DNA of 64,000 nt, taken from Rhizodiscina lignyota (taxonomy: Eukaryota > Ascomycota > Dothideomycetes > Aulographales > Rhizodiscinaceae). The notes under the pieces were generated by a model. The model was given only the letters and a program-made list of their open reading frames with translations, did not search any database and was not told where the DNA came from. The DNA is taken from contig ML978125.1 in NCBI GenBank assembly GCA_010015805.1, forward strand, positions 186,001 through 250,000, read 5' to 3'. A program made the translations under genes and the position numbers. Positions 57,954-64,000 of this stretch are shown one piece after another (the first letter of the stretch is position 1; every line of letters begins with the position of its first letter).

Positions 57954-59384
57954 ATGCCGCCGACTTACAATGACCACAATCCCAAAAAGTTAAATACTGG
58001 GAGGCTCAACATCCTCCTCTCGAATGGTCGATTCCCCGTTTCGCTTGACCTTGCGCGTCAGCTCCACCATGCCGGACACAGGGTCTTCACTGTCGACCCA
58101 ATGGAATTCCATATCTGCAAGTTTTCCATGGCCGTCAAGCGAAGTTGGCAGACTCCGGCGCCTTTTGAGGATCCCGAGGGCTACATCGAGGCCGTGAAAA
58201 AAGTAATCCGCAAAGCAGACATCGACATGATTATTCCGATCCACGAGGAGCTTTTCTACCTGGCTGAATCTCGCGAGCCCGAGATCACGGAGAGGTTGTT
58301 TGCAGGACCATTTCTGGAGTTATATCAGATGCATAACAAGTGGGAGTTCAGTGAAACCCTCGGACGCTATGGCCTCGACAGGCCTGAAGCCTCGCTGTGC
58401 TCGACCCGCGAGGACGTGGAGAAATTGGACAAAAGCAGAGAGTGGGCGCTGAAGCCAGTTCTCGGCCGCTCCTCTACTGGCGTCCACCATCTCAAGTTCA
58501 ATGAGCCAATCGACTGGGACAATATCCCCCTTTCCCCGGAGAACCCGCACATTGCACAAGAGTGGCTCAAAGGCAACCGCTATTGCACTTACGGTGTCTT
58601 TCGTAGCGGCAACGTCCAGGCTTTCGTTACCTATCCTGTTCTCGAGACCATCGACGGCTCCTCAGCAGTTTATTTCCAAGCAACAGAGCACGAGAAGATT
58701 AAGGACTATGTCATGAAGCTAGCTAAAGAATTGCGGCTGACCGGACAGTTTGCCTTTGATTTCATCGAAACGGGCGTTGAGGAAGGCGAGATCCGCAAAA
58801 GTCTACGTGGCAAGTACAGATACCTCGGTCGACGAAAACGCCGTCGAATGCGTGAGGAAAGAGAGCAAGATGAAGAAAAGGCAATACGGCGGAGAGACTC
58901 GGCGGAGGGAAGCACCACATCGGATGATCAGCATCGCATCGTAGCCATTGAATGCAATCCACGAGCAACGTCGGGGATCCATCTCTGGTCCAGGACACCT
59001 AAGCTCGCCGTCGCCATCACAGACACGTCATGCTCCCTGGAAGAGCTCGCGGCACGGCCTGGCGTCGCGAGGCAGACAGCGCCAGGAATGTTCATGTGGG
59101 AACACAAACGTGCAAACGCACGCCGCTACTTTCAGCATATGTCGCGTCTGCTCTGCACTAGAGATGTCATTTGGAGCGGGCGCGATTTCATAACTGTCCT
59201 TATGCAGCCGTTTTTGCTGGCGAGCTATTATCGGATTGCTCATGATATGGGCGGTATACCGCTGGCGGAAATGTTTCAGAGTCAGCTCCTGTGGACCCCA
59301 GGTATGTTCGGCGAGAGCAAACGGTTGGAATTGGAGGGGAAGCAAGTGGGAAAGCTGGTTAAGGAGTGGGTGCCCAAGGTGTAA
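57954..59384 (+). CDS. Stand-alone ATP-grasp enzyme
   Basis: A single exon of 476 aa. After an N-terminal Rossmann-like pre-ATP-grasp domain (LNILLSNGRFPVSLDLARQLHHAG, then DMIIPIHEELFYL), the ATP-grasp fold is seen: WALKPVLGRSSTGVHHL (ATP-binding Lys and loop), PHIAQEWLKGNRYCTYGVF, FAFDFIETG, and IVAIECNPRATSGIHLW (metal-binding Glu/Asn). Between the last two is an unusual 45-residue highly basic then acidic insert (GRRKRRRMREEREQDEEK). Such enzymes ligate a carboxylate to an amine or thiol through an acyl-phosphate. The pattern is like carbamoyl-phosphate-synthase-type or fungal secondary-metabolism ATP-grasp proteins. No partner genes are beside it, and the substrate is unknown. Confidence 0.85.
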   Translation: MPPTYNDHNPKKLNTGRLNILLSNGRFPVSLDLARQLHHAGHRVFTVDPMEFHICKFSMAVKRSWQTPAPFEDPEGYIEAVKKVIRKADIDMIIPIHEELFYLAESREPEITERLFAGPFLELYQMHNKWEFSETLGRYGLDRPEASLCSTREDVEKLDKSREWALKPVLGRSSTGVHHLKFNEPIDWDNIPLSPENPHIAQEWLKGNRYCTYGVFRSGNVQAFVTYPVLETIDGSSAVYFQATEHEKIKDYVMKLAKELRLTGQFAFDFIETGVEEGEIRKSLRGKYRYLGRRKRRRMREEREQDEEKAIRRRDSAEGSTTSDDQHRIVAIECNPRATSGIHLWSRTPKLAVAITDTSCSLEELAARPGVARQTAPGMFMWEHKRANARRYFQHMSRLLCTRDVIWSGRDFITVLMQPFLLASYYRIAHDMGGIPLAEMFQSQLLWTPGMFGESKRLELEGKQVGKLVKEWVPKV

Positions 59385-59745
59385 TGAATGGATTCGAATG
59401 TAGAGAAATGAGATGGGCCCATGTAATGCAGTCCTTAATACACTCGAGCTTGACTAGCTACGTTGAGCAAAAATAAGGAGAAGAACAACCGTCAACGGTC
59501 CCTCGTTATTCGAACTGCTTATTACTACACCGTCTCGGACAGTTCACCACCGTCCGATGCGGGTAGAAGCCTCGAGTACAGTGACTGACCATATCAATCA
59601 AGCGCCACCAAGCATTGTCGCCAACGGCATCGTGATGCCTTCGACCACATCCGTAGAACTCCACCTGTTAATCAAACCACGCATAAAGAATCCCAATTCC
59701 TATCCCCACTCCCGTTTGCTCCAGTGCCAACACCAACACCCTTCA
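59385..59745. other. Convergent 3' flanks
   Basis: Between the ATP-grasp gene and the next minus-strand gene. No ORF or repeat worth calling. Confidence 0.45.
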
Positions 59746-61275
59746 TCACACAATACTGCCAGCGCCCTTAAGCAGCCTCCAAACGCCAATCTTTGGCGCC
59801 TCTCGTCCCGGAATACCACCGGCCTTACTACCCTTCGACACCGTCCTCCTTTCGCGGTCTGGGGAATCACCATACTTGGGCGGCACCATCGGCGGAATTG
59901 GACTCGGCGGTAACGGCCTACTGTGCGAGTGACCTGTCGACCCGCTACTCCACGAGTTCCAACTCTCCCTGTCCTTTTCCTTTATGGGACCGGCGTTCCG
60001 GTGGGACGCCCAATGCGCAAGTCCTGAGGCTGACAAGCGCCGGGGTGGATTTCCGTACGGTGAATATGGCGGCAGAGAGGCAGAGGCCGAGGAGACGGAC
60101 GTTCCGGTACGGTAATTATGGAAGTGCTGAATTGCGTTGCTTCGCTGCTCAGGCTCGAGCCAAAACTCATCGCCTGTAAAGCTGACAGGGTCGAAGCCAA
60201 AGGACTCCATGAATACGACGACATCGTCGAGTACAGCGTCGTCGCTTTTCCGAGTCGACACACTGGCGCCGTCAGTTTCGCCGAGGACGTCTTTGAAGAT
60301 GTCGAGGTTTGCGCCGAAATTGCCGTAGTTGGTGAAGTCACCCACTCCGAATGCCTCATCTGCGTCTTGGAGGGCGTGGACGCGCTTTTGTTGGAGCTTG
60401 ATGGGGCCCGGGACGTATGATGAGCGTCGCCAAGCTGTTTGCTCTGGAGGCACAAGTGTGATGACGGAGCCGCTGCGAAGGCGGAGGGCGTGGGCGAGGC
60501 CATCTGCACCTGGACTGGATCCAGAGTCAAGAGATGAGCTGCCTCTAGAATGTTGACGCTGGCTCTGTCGATTGAGCTTCGCTTGGGATGTTGGCGATAA
60601 TGGACTCTGCTGTTTCGGAGATGGCGCTGGGAGGACTTTGCCTGAGCTTGCACTGCGAGTATGCCTATGTTGTGAGATCTTTTCTTGGCTCGTCGGGTTA
60701 TACATCTCTACCGGGGTGGGTGCCACAGATTCGGGTGTTGCAGGTAAGGGCTTGTTAGTGAACGCCATAGCTTCCACTCGCAGAGTGTCCAACTTCTTCA
60801 GTTGCAAAGCATTTTTGACTCTTTGTCGTTCAGATAGGCCTTTCGGCGTGGTTGTCAATCCAGCTTTCTGACTACCCCTTGCTGCGCTGGCAGGCCTGAT
60901 GTGTTCACGGGATGCACTAGGGCGCCGAGTGCCACTTGTCGTTTTGACAGTGACATGAGTCGATGGACTCCTACCACCACTAGATGTGCTTCTTTTCACC
61001 GTTTCACTCGCAGGTGGAGAGCCTCGAGAGTCTTTTGATTCCAGTCTGGCTGAACCTCGGAGAGTTATGTCGGACTCGTTCGACGAACGGTTCGTTACGC
61101 TCGGCCGTCTCGGTCGCTTTGGCGGAACAGAAGGGCGGGGTGGTGTTTGGCTCTCAGTTAAGCGTACATTCGCCATGGCTTCGCTCAAGGCGTGCTCCAA
61201 TTGCGTTCCAATGGAGGGCTCGCCACGAGTGGGCGAAGGAGTTGAGAAAGGTATTTTGTTTTGAGCTGGGTGCAT
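59746..61275 (-). CDS. Ser/Pro-rich disordered fungal protein
   Basis: A single exon of 509 aa. It is mostly disordered: Ser/Arg/Pro tracts (SRSSNES-like, RRPSVTNR, RHTRSASSGK) with many likely basophilic phosphosites, and Pro-rich RPLPPSPIPPMVPP near the C-terminus that could bind SH3 domains. A short ordered part lies at about residues 300-390: GPIKLQQKRVHALQDADEAF, DAVLDDVVVFMESFGFDP, GDEFWLEPEQRSNAIQHFHN. The end is KIGVWRLLKGAGSIV. It resembles conserved ascomycete proteins of unknown function; no enzymatic domain is recognised. Confidence 0.78.
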   Translation of the reverse strand: MHPAQNKIPFSTPSPTRGEPSIGTQLEHALSEAMANVRLTESQTPPRPSVPPKRPRRPSVTNRSSNESDITLRGSARLESKDSRGSPPASETVKRSTSSGGRSPSTHVTVKTTSGTRRPSASREHIRPASAARGSQKAGLTTTPKGLSERQRVKNALQLKKLDTLRVEAMAFTNKPLPATPESVAPTPVEMYNPTSQEKISQHRHTRSASSGKVLPAPSPKQQSPLSPTSQAKLNRQSQRQHSRGSSSLDSGSSPGADGLAHALRLRSGSVITLVPPEQTAWRRSSYVPGPIKLQQKRVHALQDADEAFGVGDFTNYGNFGANLDIFKDVLGETDGASVSTRKSDDAVLDDVVVFMESFGFDPVSFTGDEFWLEPEQRSNAIQHFHNYRTGTSVSSASASLPPYSPYGNPPRRLSASGLAHWASHRNAGPIKEKDRESWNSWSSGSTGHSHSRPLPPSPIPPMVPPKYGDSPDRERRTVSKGSKAGGIPGREAPKIGVWRLLKGAGSIV

Positions 61276-61765
61276 GGTTGATGTATGGAAGGCAAAATCA
61301 CAGAAGGCCTGAGTGTTTAAAGAAAGTAGAGAGATGGGAGAGAATGAAGGTACGAAAGGTGTTAATCACCCCGGTCATAGGCGATGCTATGCGCCGGATT
61401 GGGCAGAAGGTGACGTAGAACAAAGAAGCCACACACGTGGCTGGGTCCAGGTGTGCCAACCTACCTCTTCAGTGGTCTGTTAGGGACTTTCATCGGCATC
61501 TATTATGTCTGGATGAGTCGAGTGAATTGCTATTGAGTACATACGGAGTATGGCGTTCGAGTTGATGCGATGTCCTGCACATGCAGAGGGCTGGGATGGT
61601 GCGGCCTTGGCGCTGATCTTCCGTGCTCTCCTCGGACAAAAAATATTCAAGCCCAAATTTCTTCTTCAATTCGACGAATCTCATGTGAAAAATTGTAATA
61701 TTTACAGAAATATAAGGAGAAAGTCCTAAGAGTCATTTCGGGGCATCTGGAACTGCAAGTGAATC
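61276..61765. promoter_or_regulatory. Divergent promoter region of disordered-protein and TPA1 genes
   Basis: 490 bp between divergent starts. AT-rich close to the TPA1 start (61685-61730). A 64-codon minus ORF (61490-61684) is not supported. Confidence 0.4.
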
Positions 61766-63685
61766 ATGAAGCGACAGTTAGACGACGCAACTGCGAATGG
61801 CCCGAACAAGAAACAAAATACAACAGATGCAGAGAGCATTGAGAACCGCTTTTCACAAGGCTTGTTCGAGGACAGCAAGCTAGATGCGTACACGAAGGAA
61901 TATGTTAATTCCCAGCCGTATGCTCCCTTCCCAAGACCACTCCAATTAGCTGCTTAAATATTGCATAGGTACAAACATGGCGTGATCCAGGACATCATGG
62001 ACACGACTCTCCTCCGTCGAGTTCGAGACGAGATACAGAAACACCTCTCATTTACACCTAAGGAGACGGATATCTACAAGATCCACCAATCCGGCGATCT
62101 CGCGAACCTCGACGGGCTCGACGACTCCTCCCTAGCCCGGCTCCCGTCCCTGCTCAAGCTTCGCGATGCCCTCTATTCGCCCGAGTTTCGGAAGTATATA
62201 TCACATATTGCGGATGCTGGACCACTGAGTGGGCAGAAGACAGACATGGCCATCAACGTTTACACCCCGAGCTGCCATCTACTGTGCCACGACGATGTGA
62301 TTGGCACACGGCGGGTGAGCTACATTCTGTATTTGACGGATCCAGACAAGCCATGGAAGGCTGAGTGGGGAGGTGCATTGCGTCTATATCCTACGAAAGA
62401 ATACAAGGCAAAGAATGGGACGATGGTGAAGGTTCCAGATCCAGAGTTCAGCTTCTCAATACCGCCGGCATTTAACCAGCTGTCATTCTTCGCAGTCCAG
62501 CCCGGAGAGAGCTTTCATGATGTTGAAGAGGTGTACAAGCAGCCAATTGGAGGCACAGATGATGACGGAAGTAGAGTCAGAATGGCGATAAGTGGCTGGT
62601 ATCACATTCCGCAGGAAGGAGAAGAGGGCTACGAAGAAGGACTAGAGGAGCGGCTAGCTGAAAAGAGCTCTCTCAGCCAGCTGCAGGGAAGGTCTGACGA
62701 ATTCGACCTGCCTCAACCACACTGGATGGCCTATGCCGAAGAGTCGGAAGAAGAAGACGAGGGCCTGACGGAGAAAGACTTGTCTTTCTTACTGAAATAC
62801 ATGAGTCCGAGTTGGCTCACACCAGACACAGTTGAAGAGGCCGCTGAGAGATTTACCGAGGAGTCGACCCTTATGATCAATGATTTTCTGTCCAAGTCCT
62901 TCGTTCGGAAAGTGAGGAAGGACGTAGACCTTCACGAGATGCAACGGCTCGTAGGAGAACCAGAATGGCAGACTGCTCGTCCTCCGCACAAACACCGCTT
63001 CCTCTTCCGACAGTCTCAAGGCCCCACATCTCAGCCAAGTTCAACGGTCTTCCTCGCCGAGCACGAACTGATCAATGAATTCCTCCCTTCTCCGCAGTTC
63101 AAGAAGTGGCTTAGTCTCGTAACAGGCGGCCTCACAATCACCAGGAGCAACGTCCTTGCCCGGAGATTCCGTAAAGGCAGCGACTACACCCTTGCAACGG
63201 GCTACGATGAGCAGCAGCCTCGTCTTGAACTCTCGCTTGGCATTACGCCGAGCAAAGGTTGGGACGGAGATGACAACGGCGCAGATGAAACTAACGCCAC
63301 GCCCGGCGCCGAAGCTAATGGTTCAAGCGCAACACTGAACGGCTCAGAAGGCGACAATGTGGGTGGCCATGAGGTGTACATGGCTGGTGACGACGATGAA
63401 GATGAGGTGGAGTTGAAAGCTTCAAATACTGGTGCTGGACAGCGGCGGAAAGCCGACCCAGCGGTGTACCGTACTGCAGCTGACGATGAAGACGACAGCG
63501 TACTTTTCACTACGCCGGCGAGTTGGAATACGCTGAGCATCGTTCTGCGAGATAAAGGTGTCTTGCGCTTCGTGAAATATATAAGTAAAAGCGCACCTGG
63601 AGATCGGTGGGATGTGTTGGGCGAGTACGATGTCACGGGTTTGGACGAGGAAGAAGATGATGATGAGGATCAGGAAGAAACATGA
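61766..63685 (+). CDS. TPA1: Tpa1/Ofd1 prolyl hydroxylase (2OG-Fe(II) dioxygenase)
   Basis: Two exons, 61766-61917 and 61969-63685, with a 51-bp intron (GTATGC donor, GCATAG acceptor, phase 2) that joins NSQPY to KHGVIQDIMD. The product is 622 aa. The N-terminal dioxygenase domain shows LLCHDDVIGTRRVSYILYL (His and Asp iron ligands), FHDVEEV (distal His) and RVRMAISGWYH (2-oxoglutarate Arg). The second, degenerate dioxygenase-like domain spans about 270-620 (TLMINDFLSKSFVRKVRKDV, SWNTLSIVLRDKGVLRFVKY), with acidic inserts. Yeast Tpa1 and fission yeast Ofd1 hydroxylate a proline of ribosomal protein uS12 and affect translation termination and oxygen/sterol sensing. Tail to tail with the mannosidase gene. 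Confidence 0.93.
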
Positions 63686-63773
63686 GTTGCGTAAGGCGAG
63701 AATCAAGATGGATGAATGGAATTTGATGAGCCTAACAGTGAGCTATATACATATGCTCAACTTTCCAGTGTGC
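63686..63773. terminator. Short convergent 3' spacer
   Basis: Only 88 bp separate the stop codons of TPA1 and the mannosidase gene, so their 3' UTRs must overlap or be very short. TATATACATATG near 63744 is a candidate AT-rich polyadenylation efficiency element. Confidence 0.3.
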
Positions 63774-64000
63774 TTAGAGCTGCAGTCTGAAACTCACGAC
63801 CTCAAATGCCCTCACCACGATATCCATCCCCTTGTCCCCAATCTCACATTCCTCCAAGTCATCTTCCAGCACATTACATCTAGATGCCTTTCTTACCTTC
63901 AGGCCTCCCCAATTCAACCTCGCCTTACACTTCCCGCCCAACGCATCATACAGTCTCACCACGATGCTCCGGCCCTTCCTGGGCGGTAATCCGCCCCGCG
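63774..64000 (-). CDS. AMS1: Class II alpha-mannosidase, C-terminal end (partial)
   Basis: The last 74 or so codons of a gene that starts beyond the window edge. The frame is open to base 64000: LPPRKGRSIVVRLYDALGGK, ARLNWGGLKVRKASRCNVLE, and the terminal VVRAFEVVSFRLQL. This is the conserved end of GH38 alpha-mannosidases of the vacuolar Ams1 type, where the C-terminal beta domain closes with an (F/Y)E(V/I)xT(Y/F)-x-L-type strand. Ams1 trims free oligosaccharides in the vacuole and reaches it by a Cvt/autophagy-like route. The assignment rests on this short tail only. Confidence 0.72.
   Translation of the reverse strand, partial: RGGLPPRKGRSIVVRLYDALGGKCKARLNWGGLKVRKASRCNVLEDDLEECEIGDKGMDIVVRAFEVVSFRLQL

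Overview
This window is nuclear DNA of a filamentous ascomycete (Pezizomycotina). The supports are compact genes with 0-5 introns of about 43-104 bp (mostly 47-65 bp) with GTRNGT donors and CTAAC-like branch points, long disordered protein tails, and a fungal gene set (KEX2, NOP12, BUB2, a Dep1/Sds3-type protein, EAF6, a SulP sulfate permease, an FSH hydrolase, Tpa1/Ofd1). A dothideomycete is my best guess from overall character, not from a marker gene. I found no tRNA, rRNA, CRISPR or bacterial feature.

Layout. 1-6.2 kb: a C2H2 zinc-finger regulator (+) and a two-exon SAM methyltransferase (-), separated by a long gene-poor stretch. 6.3-11.1 kb: an accessory, partly AT-rich island. It holds a degenerate minus-strand coding frame of about 470 codons (7230-8640) with nine nonsense codons, all TAG or TAA, whose intact C-terminal part encodes four compact zinc-finger-like repeats. 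It also holds an acidic first exon with an orphan splice donor, split ORF remnants, and a small Lys-rich coiled-coil ORF with very GC-rich third positions. 11.2-16.5 kb: four transcription-machinery genes side by side: EAF6 (NuA4), TFIIS, a TAF7-like protein and a Bromo_TP TAF3-like protein, arranged as two divergent pairs. 17-28 kb: a small Gly/Ala-rich conserved protein, a 1482-aa F-box protein, a zinc-cluster regulator with its Cys cluster in mid-protein, a small membrane protein and an FSH serine hydrolase. 28-49 kb: NOP12, a Dep1/Sds3-like Rpd3L subunit, repeats and a MITE-like element, KEX2, a PhoD-like phosphatase, a sulfate permease and a BUB2-like TBC protein. 49-64 kb: a disordered protein with seven copies of an FAPEPVETS-type motif, a long gene-poor stretch with one orphan ORF, an ATP-grasp enzyme, another disordered protein, Tpa1/Ofd1, and the 3' end of a vacuolar alpha-mannosidase running off the window.

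Most genes are housekeeping and form no single pathway. The one functional theme is chromatin and RNA polymerase II transcription (EAF6, TFIIS, TAF7, TAF3, Dep1). The most unusual material is the island at 6.3-11.1 kb, above all the repeat-point-mutation-like decayed gene with its zinc-repeat tail. Exon boundaries were worked out by eye from splice consensus and reading-frame continuity; there is no transcript evidence.
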